NCBI GenBank assembly: GCA_024704765.1
Contig: JAKMXF010000133.1
Span: forward strand, 1-64,000
Source: Oopsacas minuta
Lineage: Eukaryota > Porifera > Hexactinellida > Lyssacinosida > Leucopsacidae
Direction: 5' to 3'
Length of the DNA: 64,000 nucleotides
Positions 51,227 to 62,000 of the stretch are shown piece after piece (positions within the stretch are counted from its first letter, which is position 1; every line of letters begins with the position of its first letter). The position numbers and the translations under genes are program-made. The notes below the pieces were generated by a model. That model saw only the letters and a program-made list of their open reading frames with translations, searched no databases and had not been told where the DNA came from.

Positions 51227-51930
51227 TCAAAACAAAGATTCGAACCTCTCAACCTGATCCATGGTGTCGAGGTGTCGCTTGGCTAAAACTGACCACTTAT
51301 CTCTGCTACTTCGCTTTTTAACTTCCGTTACAATATTAGCCAACGAGATTGTGTCTTTCTTAAAAAAGTGTCTGATGGTTTTATATTTTGTGTCACAGTA
51401 AAGTCTGGTTTGTGTCCTCTTCAAAATGTGTCCTTTCTCCAGATGGTGCTGATATCTACATAGTTCCATATTATAACACCTATTTTGTTAATATTATAAT
51501 TAACTTACGAAAGTGGTTTAACAAATGTGTCGCCACATTCTTGACAATGAAATCTGTTATAATATTCATAAAATTCTCTCTCATTCGTCCAATCAGAATT
51601 ACGGAATTTATTCATAAAAGTGGCGTGTGAATATTTAATATGTGTCACTAATGTGTCGAATAGCAAATATCTCCTGCCACATATCTCACACATTGGAGTT
51701 GTGTTCAGGATTTGTTTGTGTTTGTATTTTGGCCAATGTTTGTGTCGGATATGTGATTTTACAGCTAATGTGGTTTTATATTTTGCGATACAATATGGAC
51801 ACGACACAAAGTGTCGCTCCGACACAAATGGCCCCTCGCTGTCACTATCTTCAGATTGTGTCGCTTCAAGTGGTTTCAATTTCACACCTTTGAATGGTCT
51901 CACTTCTTTGTTCCTCTTCTTTCTAACCAT
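51227..51930 (-). CDS. C2H2 zinc-finger protein (216 residues)
   Basis: Two exons (51509-51930, 51227-51455) sum to 651 nt. The basic N-terminus MVRKKRNKEVRPFK is followed by three C2H2-like fingers: CPYCIAKYKTTLAVKSHIRHKH, CEICGRRYLLFDTLVTHIKYSH, and CQECGDTFVKPLSYQHHLEKGH, the last completed across the splice junction. It is likely nuclear and nucleic-acid binding; the target is unknown. The start ATG at 51930 is preceded by attag 3 nt upstream and lies only 52 bp after the stop of the next zinc-finger gene. It is convergent with CDC14, 48 bp apart. Confidence 0.82.
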
Positions 51931-51937
51931 TAGCTAA
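51931..51937 (-). promoter_or_regulatory. Acceptor-like TTAG before a zinc-finger start
   Basis: Read on the minus strand, attttgatattag/cta precedes the ATG at 51930, within a 52-bp intergenic gap. It fits a trans-splice acceptor between two cistrons (inference). Confidence 0.45.
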
Positions 51938-51982
51938 TATCAAAATAACAACAAATTAGTCCCATTTTATAACACCTAATCA

Positions 51983-53058
51983 TTAAAATAAAGTATCAAA
52001 ATCCTCTATAGTTTCAGTTTCAGTTTCCTTCTTGCTAACCTCTGCCACTTCAGGTAGTGTCACTTTGTCACCTCTTCTATATACCATAATAGGTCTTACG
52101 TCATACTCTCTGTCAATATTTGTAGACTTTGTATTAAGTTCCGTTAACACCTTTCTAATATCTCTCTCTAGTCTGTAAATCATAATCCTGTCTTTCTTTT
52201 TGTTGTAATCTAAACGACAAATTATACAGAATTTGCCGGGTGTAAGAATATTCCGGTTATATGAATATGCCGGTTATATGAATATTCCGGGTGTAAGAAT
52301 ATTCCGGTTATATGAATATGCCGGGTGTAAGAATATTCCGGTTATATGAATATGCCGGGTGTAAGAATATTCCGGTTATATGAATATGCCGGGTGTAAGA
52401 ATATTCCGGTTATATGAATATGCCGGGTGTAAGAATATTCCGGTTATATGAATATGCCGGGTGTAAGAATATTCCGGTTATATGAATATGCCGGGTGTAA
52501 GAATATTCCGGTTATATGAATATTCCGGTTATATGAATATTCCGGTTATATGAATATTCCGGTTATATGAACACTGGTTATACAATAGATGCCGGTTATG
52601 AAAACATTATGTCCAGTTCCCGATGATGCTCTTATAACCGGCATTCACTTAGTTCCAGTTGTTATCACCTATAACTTACAAGCAGAACTTAAGTATACAA
52701 ACTCTCTCCTCTCCTCATCTAGTGTAGATACCATTAACTTTATTAATTCTAATGGATGGCTATTTTTTGAATGTTCACACAATTGTATTCTGTTGTTGCC
52801 AATATAGTTACACATGGGACAATATTCCCTTCTTCCCCAGGTGGTCCTCTGAAATGTGCCACTCTTCTTAAAAGTGGGATTGTGTCGCACCTTCGTGTGG
52901 AGTGTTAAGTCTGATTTCTTTGTATATCTAAAGTGGCAGATGGCACAAATGTGTCGGTATTTGATAAGGGAGATTGGCCTTGAGGGTTGAAATGGTAATA
53001 GGACACTTTTAGGTGGTTTAAGTGGACGACACTTTCCAAAATCTAGAATATCAGTCAT
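51983..53058 (-). CDS. C2H2 zinc-finger protein (201 residues)
   Basis: Two exons (52680-53058, 51983-52209) sum to 606 nt. Fingers: CAICHFRYTKKSDLTLHTKVRH and CPMCNYIGNNRIQLCEHSKNSH. The second exon encodes a basic then acidic C-terminus ending TETIEDFDTLF. A strong acceptor-like ttcttttttcag lies 11 nt before the ATG. Its only intron (470 bp) is almost entirely filled by a 34-bp tandem array. The target is unknown. Its similarity in layout to the downstream neighbour suggests an old tandem duplication. Confidence 0.78.
52231..52650 (+). repeat. 34-bp satellite-like array inside a zinc-finger intron
   Basis: The unit is built of alternating words gtgtaagaatattccgg and ttatatgaatatgccgg, with a 34-bp period (for example starts near 52290, 52324, 52358). 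The right end, through ctcttataaccggcattcac, matches the right end of the array at 690-970. AT-rich with a CpG in every ccgg. It fills the intron 52210-52679. Confidence 0.92.
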
Positions 53059-53206
53059 CTCGTTGGTTACTGAAAAAAGAATTTAATAGTCACACAGAGT
53101 TTCTGTTAACAGACCTCAGAGGGTCCAATTGTGCCCCTTATAATATTCCCCACTATATGTATATATCTTAGTTCCATATTGAACCATACTCTCTTCTAGA
53201 CCGGAA

Positions 53207-54110
53207 ATGACACCAACTCACAAATCAAAGCCCAGAAGCTCTTTCATATTCAAGTAAGAACTATATTTCCTTCTATATGTACATATGATAATCATTACAG
53301 TTCCATATTGTATCTATAGAACTAATTCATGGCATCCAGACAGTGTCACACAACACAAGCTTAAAGTAACACCTACATTCCTGCCATCTAACACCTCAAC
53401 TAAACCCTCTGGATTCATCAGACAGAAATATACTGGTGCCCATACATATCAATTGTAATTAATACTATCACCTCCATCAATAGTTTAGTGGTTGTTATGG
53501 TGATCATAAATATGTACACACCTTGTTATCACATGCCATTACATCCATAGATACGAAAACGCGTGGAAGGAATTCTTATACAGTCGACTCCGGTTAATCG
53601 GACCACTTTTGTCCAGAGTAAAGTGGTCCGATTATCCGGAGTGTCCGATTAACCGAAAAATGTTAAATATTAATCCTGGATTGGATTAGATTCCGTCCAG
53701 GAGAAAATGGCCCGAGTAACCGAATTGTCCGATTAACCAGTGGTCCGATTAACCGGTGGTCCGATTAACCAGTGGTCCGATTAACCAGTGGTCCGATTAA
53801 CCAGTGGTCCGATTAACCAGTGGTCCGATTAACCGGAGTCGACTGTATAAGCAAGCGATTCCAACTCGTGGACCCCCTGTGTGCCAATTTGACACATTCC
53901 GTCAACACCTCCCATATGTACCACAGGTTATAAATTCTCACACAAATCTCCATATCTCATGCTCGATTTGGTAACTATGCATCCATTTATCAGTGTTATG
54001 AATTGTTTACTTATTTATTTGTTTGTTTGTAGGAGATCGTCTACAGTCTATAATGAGTCATTCACTCGTCTACGCAAAAGTAATACCAAATTTAACACCT
54101 TTAATATTTA
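53207..54110 (+). CDS. Small doubtful gene interrupted by a MITE
   Basis: Exon 53207-53253 (start MTPTHKSKPRSSFIF) joins exon 53320-53454 (TNSWHPDSVTQHKLK ... FIRQKYTGAHTYQ) with matching phase. A third exon probably starts at 53551 (YENAWKEFLY) but is cut at 53579 by a transposon. After the element, protein-like sequence resumes (PTRGPPVCQFDTFRQ, 53850-53927), and a last exon may lie at 54034-54110 (TVYNESFTRLRKSN). The frames on either side of the insertion cannot be joined with confidence. I do not recognise the family. It may be a broken gene or two alternative ends. Confidence 0.35.
53581..53845. mobile_element. 265-bp MITE with 26-bp perfect terminal inverted repeats and TA target duplication
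   Basis: The left end starts cagtcgactccggttaatcg and the right end is its exact reverse complement over 26 bp; TA flanks both sides (53579-53580, 53846-53847). The right half contains about six tandem copies of a 16-bp unit (agtggtccgattaacc) derived from the inverted repeat itself. TA duplication and the cagtcgac-type ends suggest a Tc1/mariner-pogo type nonautonomous element. No transposase is encoded. The perfect ends imply recent insertion. Confidence 0.92.
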
Positions 54111-54687
54111 GCTAAACAACAACAACCTTTCACAGATGTGTATATTCTTATTTACATGTAATTAATCATATTTATCATATTTTAGATTTATTTTAGAGTT
54201 CTTATATTATTTACTATTTTACTTTTGATGTAAATTTAATGTACTTTTCAAATAAACATATTCTAACACCTATTTTGTGACGCTAATTGACAAGTGGAGG
54301 AGTGACGGTTGTAGTATAAATGTGTCCTGTTTATCATCATACCCCATTGGGTAATTAATCCGACACAATTGTGTCACAATGCCACTTTTAAAATACTGTT
54401 TCATTCAAACTTTAATTCACTTTTAATTAGCAAATAACAAAAATTTGGCATTACGTAGGAGGTGATTATTGTTATTGTTATTGTTATTATAATAAAGGAA
54501 GCTTAAGTTTTCCGGAGTTACCCTTCTTTCGTACACTAGTCTGCTTAAAGGGGTAACATCTGCACCCAAGAAGGCCAACATTATTTGTAATATTCGTAGT
54601 TTATATTACCCGTAATGTAATGTGGATTAAAATATGTTTCGTTTATAGAAAATAGCTTTGATTTACAAATTCTGGATAAGAAATTCT
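54111..54687. other. Intergenic, no gene seen
   Basis: The 577-bp AT-rich region between the doubtful small gene and the coiled-coil gene has a short ttattg repeat at 54470-54490. Nothing else is supported. Confidence 0.5.
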
Positions 54688-55413
54688 TTATAAGCGCTCC
54701 CCCACTAGAAATTTTAGTACTCCTCTGGTAGTAGGTGCTTGTACTTTGCATCCCCTCTTCTCGGTGACTTGATTGACCGTGGGTGTACTATTGAACCTCT
54801 TGATGGGGACAGTCCTCTTTCGGTAGGAGGTCCCCTCTAAACCAGAACCTTCGTCCTTCCGACCGAACTCATCTCTGTAAAATTGTAAAGTTTGTGTCTT
54901 TTCGTTCAAGGACTTTTCCATTTCTGAATTCTCAGTTTTGAGTTGACTCTTTTCTATTTTTAGCGATTTTACTTCACACTCCAGGTCTTCCATTCTATCC
55001 TGAATTTTGGGTCGCCGCTCGGAGCGGGCTAACTCCTCCTGGATCTGTGATTTTTCGCCCAATATTTTCTTCGTCATAATCTTCTGACTTTCAATTATTA
55101 ATTTAAGATTTTTTATTTCAGCTGACAGCTCAGAATTTATGTCACATTCTTTCTTCCAATTTTTAAACATTTGTTCATAAGAATCCCGCATTCCTAAAAT
55201 GACCACTTGTGCTTGATCGAACACATTCGCGTATTCATTGCCTTGTTTCAGGATTGTGATCCTCCTTCGGCTCAAATTGGACTCGGATTGGGTGGGTTGA
55301 GGGGTACTTCCTTGTTCCAGAGATACCACAAGTGACTTCTGGAATTCGTCATCTTTGGGAACGAATTCTATTGAGGAGCAGAGAGCTGCTTGTTCACTTT
55401 CTGAATGGTGCAT
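54688..55413 (-). CDS. Coiled-coil protein of unknown family
   Basis: Intronless, 241 residues. Residues ~75-180 form a predicted long coiled coil rich in Lys/Glu/Leu (heptads in NSELSAEIKNLKLIIESQK and RMEDLECEVKSLKIEK), followed by a basic Thr/Arg-rich tail (RKRTVPIKRFNSTP). No signal peptide or membrane span. I do not recognise it; centrosomal, ciliary or cytoskeletal association would be typical for such composition, but that is a guess. Confidence 0.75.
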   Translation of the reverse strand: MHHSESEQAALCSSIEFVPKDDEFQKSLVVSLEQGSTPQPTQSESNLSRRRITILKQGNEYANVFDQAQVVILGMRDSYEQMFKNWKKECDINSELSAEIKNLKLIIESQKIMTKKILGEKSQIQEELARSERRPKIQDRMEDLECEVKSLKIEKSQLKTENSEMEKSLNEKTQTLQFYRDEFGRKDEGSGLEGTSYRKRTVPIKRFNSTPTVNQVTEKRGCKVQAPTTRGVLKFLVGERL

Positions 55414-56076
55414 TTTGAGTTTTATTCTTTAATTAGTTCCGATTTACTATTCTGTAGTTCCAAATTACTTTAATTTATAGATCCACTTCTTGTGGATAAG
55501 TTCACATACTTGGGGGCGTAACCATAGCAACGGATAAATCCTTTCTGTCCCTGAATGCCTAAACTAGTAAACAACATATCGACAAATTAATATTGATTAC
55601 AAGTGTAATAATACAAGTTCATATATGATGTTATCCTATATATATATTGATTACACATTCCATAAGGCTAGGGAGGTATCTAGGATGTGTTAGTGATAAT
55701 ATATTATTCTAATTCGATAAGCATTATTACCCCAACATCCCTGTCCGGATTGAAAGTACTATTTAGCAACGTCCCTCCCTCTCGGGGACGTTTCTAGGAG
55801 TCAAACCATGAACCAATATCCTCATACGGAGGGTAATGTATATTATAACACCCTTCTTGAGTCCGGACAGAATGGCAGGGACACAATTGACACAAAAGTA
55901 GTTATAATTTATTAGCTGAAGTACTGTGAACAAAATTCTTCTAAAATGTGTGAAAATGAATCTGTTTTGTTTACTAGAAAATAAACAACAATAAACAATA
56001 TGTATATATATATATGTCAATAATCTCGACACAAAGTGGCTCAAACCACTTGTCATAAAGGTGTCAAAATTTTAAT
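55414..56076. other. Intergenic, no gene seen
   Basis: The 663 bp between the coiled-coil start and the guanylate kinase 3' end are AT-rich. The one ORF here (about 97 codons) is Phe/Tyr/Ile-rich low-complexity and not supported. Confidence 0.5.
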
Positions 56077-59000
56077 CTATTTGCTTACTCCAAAAATAGC
56101 CTGTTTGAGTTGTTTGTAAGCAAAATCTAGATCGGCATTAACTATCTTTACATCAAACACTCCGGGAAGATCAGCTAGTAAACAAATAAACAAACTAGTA
56201 AACAAGTGGATAAACAAGTAAACAAACAATATATCCTATTTTATAACCGTTTAAAGGTGTCAAAATATGATTAATTACCAAATTCCAATTCTCTTTTTGC
56301 AATTCTTAATCTTTCTTGAATTTGAATTTCTTCTTCAGTTCCTCTCTTCTTTAACCTCAATTCCTAGAAATATTTATTTGTTTGTTGATTTGTTTGTTTG
56401 TTTGTTTGTTTGTTTGTTTGTTTGTTTGTTTGTTTGTTTGTTTGTTTATTTACTTGTTTACCAGTTCCTCTAAGCTTGGAGGCTGTATGAATATATAAAT
56501 AGGATTCATATCTGTTTTCTTAATATTCTTAACCCCCTATATAAACAATAACAACAACAATCAATACTTAGCTAAAATTATGTCACAAGCTTACACAGAG
56601 AAGCGATCAGATATCACAATCATTAGTTCTAAAAATATCTCTCTTAACAAAATGGAACTGGAACTAAATAAATTCCTGAAGCGGGAGAGTACTGTTAATT
56701 CTTTGAGTGGCAACGAGCAAGTTATTTATCAGAAACTGTTAGCTGGTATTAAACAAACTCAATATGGAACTGAAACTATGAATTAACCATTGATGTCCGT
56801 ATGTTAAGTATATTCATATTTTCTATTATCATAGGTGTCAAAATTCACACTCCAAATCCATGTAAAGTGATTATTGTACGTATATTAGCTATCGGCTGTA
56901 GATGTGTGATATTTCAAATCACATATTTTAACACCTATAAATTGTCCAATATATGTCCCATGGTTCCCCTTAGGTATACTTTAAGAGAATAACAGAGGTG
57001 TGAATAAGATTGACTGATGCTAATACACAGCTATAAACCCTGACAACTGATTGGCTGTCAGGTATCACAAATCATGTAAATATGAGTGATGTGCATATTT
57101 AGTTGTAAATATTTTAAATGTGGCGCACCGTCAGAGATGTGTTTCAGAATGCCACAAATTCATCCCACTTTAATTTCACACACCACCTGGTCCACACCAA
57201 CCATACTTCACACCTTGAGCATGATGATGGCACAGGGGCGATACTATTCCTATTCCTAGCGGTTGTGACAGGAGCAATGGTCCGTTTCCTCTTCAAACGT
57301 CTCCCCATCCCGTATACTGTTATGCTAATCATATGCGGTTTGGGGGTAGGATCCGCGGCCAAGGCAGAACCAGCTATAAGAGAGTACACATACATAGCTC
57401 ACATGAACCCTCACCTCCTGTTACATGTGTTTCTACCTATTCTGATATTTGAGAGCGCATTCAGTATGGATGTGCACACATTTAAGAAGACCCTATCTCA
57501 GACATTGGTGCTAGCAGGACCCGGTCTAATGATATCTACAATCCTCACTGCTATCATGGCTAGATACATATTCACATATAACTGGAATTGGTTTGAGGCG
57601 ATCACGTTTGGATCTGTCCTCTCTGCCACTGATCCCGTGGCAGTAGTGGCACTGTTAAAGGAACTAGGGGCTTCTAAGCGTCTCGGAATAACCATAGAAG
57701 GAGAGTCTCTACTGAACGACGGATTTGCTATCATCCTATTCAGAATATTCCTAAACTTTGTTATCCCAGACTCACAGATATCTGGTGTCAACATGTTCAC
57801 ATTTATAATTAAGATAATCGTATTTGGTCCTCTCTTGGGTATAGGTATGGCGCGTATAACTCTATTTGTACTCTCTCATGTATATAACGATGCTCTGGTG
57901 GAGATTACATTAACTCTAGCCTCTACTTATATCACATTCTATATTGGAGAGAGATTTGAGATATCTGGGGTGTTAGCTGTGTTGATATTAGGAATAGAAG
58001 TAAACAGTCAGAAGGCTAACATTAGTCCGGAAGTAGAGGTGTTTCTACACAGGTTCTGGTCCATGCTGGAGTACCTAGCTAACACCCTTATATTCATAAT
58101 CGTAGGTGTAGTTATAGCAGACTCTGTGTTCATAGGAGTAGAAGCTATGGACTGGTTATTCCTGATTACTCTTTATGTAGGATTACAAGTTATTCGTCTG
58201 ATAGCTATAGGCAGTCTCTGGCCGATTCTAACAAAGATAGGTTATGCAATCTCCTGGAAGAGTATACTCGTTATGACGTGGGGAGGATTGAGGGGGGCAG
58301 TTGGTCTCTCTCTAGCCCTCATCGTCTCACAAGACCCCAGGATAGTGAGTCCTAACCTAGGCAGTAAGTTCCTCTTCCATACAGCTGGTATAGTACTCAT
58401 GAGTCTATTGATTAACGCGACAAGTGTTAAGTACCTGTTACGGGTCTTAGGAATGTTTGATATATCAGTCGCTAAGCTGCATACCATGAAAACAGCTGTA
58501 TCCATGTTGAGGAGAGATAGGAAGAGATCTATGAACATGTTAAAGTCTGACAAATTCCTGGCAGACTCTGCTTGGGAGGTTGTAGAGAAGAATACCCGAA
58601 TAAGGAACCCATACCGGATAGGAAAGGGAGGGAAGGATCGTGAGCACCCTCTGGATAATCCCTTCCACGTAGCAGGACATCAGTGTCCTAATTGTGATCA
58701 GAAGCTAGCCTCTATGCTTAGGCCCAAAGAGGTGTTAGAACTGAGTGAGGAGGTGAGACAGAGGATCATTAAAGCAGAGAAGATATCCTACTGGAAGCAG
58801 TTTGAACTAGGTATGCTAGACAGAGATGCTGTAAGAGTGTTACTACACACAGCTGATACTGTTATAGATCAACAGAACAAACTTATAGAGATGAAAGATA
58901 TTCAACACCACTGGAAAGTTCCATATGTAGTAACGCGTGTGAGACTATGGTTAGAGAAACTAATAACTTTACAGAACAAATATGAGAACAGACCTATCCC

Positions 59001-62000
59001 TGATCCTAAACTCCAGTGTCTACGTCCTCTATTCCGTGTGGTAAACAATCCTATATTCGATTACGTCATGATCTGCATAGTTACCACTAATGTCCTTGTT
59101 ATTCTCATAGAAACCTTGCTGTTCTACCTGGGAGATATAGAGCACCCTAGCTTCATAATAATTAACACGGTATTCTGTGTTGTGTACATAGTAGAGTTTA
59201 TGTTGAAACTATTTGGACTAAGGCGATACTATTTCTACTCAGCATTCAATATCCTAGATTTCCTAGTGCTGATATTCTCTATCATTGACACACCAATAAT
59301 GATAACTATGTTCATTCTCCCCTCTGATGGAGGATACTCTCAATTTGAATCTTTAAAGGGTTTCTCATTCATAAAGGCTATTAGAATAGTAAGGATTATC
59401 AGGTTTGGAAGAGTGCTACGATTGACGAAACTATTCCTACCCCTCTGTCTTAAAATAGTTGAATACTTCCTGAATAGGAAATTGAAGTTTGGATATGACG
59501 TAGGGAAGGGTTACATAGTTGGTAAGGAGGAGATGATGAAGACCCTCTGTAATCTAGCATTTACTCCTCAACCTATCTTAAACAAATTCATTAAAGCGTC
59601 AGAAAACGCTAGACTTGACACCACCAGACAGTTGGGTCTGATCCGTAAGGACCAGCCTGGCATAGCTGTATCCGTAAAGACCACGCAGGCAACCCGATCA
59701 GTCCTTAACAAGTGTAGTGAGACTATCAAGGAGCTCCAGTCAAGGGGGATAATAGATGAGAATGAAGCAATGAAGCTAAACCAGCAAATAGAAGCTCGTA
59801 AGAAGAATGTACAACACGCTCCCTACAGTATAGACAGCTCAGATCCCCGTATTCTACTCCAGAACCTCCCCTGGGTATACGGGCTAGACACCTCGGCTAT
59901 TGACTATATTATGCAGAGAGCAGTCCTCACTAACTTTGATATAGGACAAATAATAATCAGACAAGGAGACCCCCCTGATGGTATTCACCTTATCATTAAC
60001 GGATTAGCTAAGATAACTCAAAACTCGGCTCTGACACACACAGACCCTACAATAGACGAGCATAGCAGACGGTTCAGTAAGATACAGGGGGAGTCCTGGC
60101 CGGAGACTCATGAACGGACCATCCCTCAGATCCCTAAGGACGATGAGGGGACCATCAAGAAGTGTGCCTCCTGTCAGTCGGACATAGTAGGGGGAGAAGA
60201 GTCCATCTGGTCAGATTTTATCGGTACAGGGATAGTGCTAGGAGAGATGGGGGTGTTGCTTAACAGCAGAAAGAATGCTACCGTTACAAGTGAAATACCT
60301 GTACAGACCCTATTTATTAAGATGGATACTCTATTTGAGGCTATAGAGGACTTCCCTGCTCTGGGGAACTCGTTGTGGAAGGTGTTAGGTACCAGAATAG
60401 CGGGTAAACTCCTGCTAGGATTAATGGAGTATGACGAATTCACTTCTCAGGAAATACAGCTGGTCTGTCAAGAGGCATACGTCATGACACCTCTCTCAAA
60501 TCACCTGATTTGTATAGATGATAAAGTTAAGCATGTCATACTCGTAGCTGGTAATTGTTGTGATGAGAAGAACCATGAATTCAGTTTTAAATCTCCCGAG
60601 ATTGTACCCCCAGGGGTTAAGATACTCCGAGCCCTGACACCGGACACCAAAGTACTCGTGGTACCCAAAGAGAGTCTCAGGAATAAGAGACAGATAGATG
60701 ATCAAGACGAATCGGAAGATGAGTTAGAATGGACGGAGAAGCTCACTCTTATCATGTCCTCCCTTCCACATTTAGGGAGGCTATTCGCTAGACAGGCGTC
60801 TGATCATACACTAGATATATACTCAGAGCTGTCGGAGGAGGAGACCACCCAGAGTAACTATGTTAACAACTTTAACAAAAATATTAGAAAGTCAATAGTG
60901 AAATTATATTCCAGACGACACAGTTCTTCTGTACACGCACAGGATGCCGCGTTAAAACATTTTCAGATACAGGGGTCCATACTGGCCCCTCGGGACAATT
61001 CTCTACACACCCCCTCCATGGCTGTGTCGGACTCCAAGAAAATACAAGACGGTGACACCTAATTGACACCTCTGTGCTATATAGATATACTGCTATGCTA
61101 TGTTAATTAATCAGGTCTATATCCTGACGGGGTATTAACATTCCTGTGAATATGGTTCTTAAACAAATGATACAATTATGCCACATCTGTCATCAAGTAT
61201 TGGTTATTTATTTTCAGTTCTCAGAAGCCACTTCATGCCACTTCTACAATATAATAGAATATACCAGCATACCATATGTGAAACCTTATACTCAATAGAA
61301 ACTAATAGGCAGTTAGTTTATATAAATAAGATATACGTATATGTATATATCGTAACTAATTATCCTCTTATAGTTCCAGTTATATTAACATGTATATAAT
61401 AGGTGATATAATTTTTATTATATTTTAACACTAGATGGCTAAGATTAGTGTCTTGTTGTTATGTCTACTGGTGGTGCAGGTGTCAGGTGGTATAGAGCCA
61501 TCAATCCGTATAGAAATGACGTCACACCCTGATACTCAGTTCGCATTCCATTCCTTACATATTCCTAAGTTCACAAAACTGTCCGACCAGCCTGCTCACC
61601 TCATGAAACTGGACCCTACCCAGCTGTGTGTCATGTTCTCACACCTTTTGGGACTGAACCCTTCGGAGAACTTGTTCTGGGGAGGCGTAACCTCTTCTAA
61701 CCCCTTATTTAGACCCCGCGCCCTTGTCCTCTTGACGGTAGATGGACTCAGCGAGGAGAGGACCGTGACCCTCCCTGAGGGGACAACATCTTACATGGTA
61801 CAGAAAGATATAGGTGTTAAAGAGTGGATCAGTGACACATTCAATCCCAGCCTACTAAGAACTAGGTTAGTAATGTGACACTACTATTATTATTATCATT
61901 AATTATATTCTATTTATAGAATAATGGAGGTGTTTGGAGGACACAATGAGCCACTCATGGTGTCGGTAGCAGGAGAGGAACGTGTGGCCTCAGCGGGACC

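Noticed and set aside
52231-52650. Regular 34-bp repeats resembling a CRISPR array
   Set aside because: Units are head-to-tail with no unique spacers, sit in an intron of a eukaryotic gene, and have no cas genes nearby.
55763-56056. Minus-strand Phe/Tyr/Ile-rich ORF of 97 codons
   Set aside because: AT-rich low-complexity translation; adjacent to but not in frame with guanylate kinase, whose stop at 56077 fits the family end.
56267-56473. Plus-strand ORF ending in Cys/Leu/Val/Phe repeats
   Set aside because: Antisense to guanylate kinase exon 56279-56363 and extended by a GTTT microsatellite.
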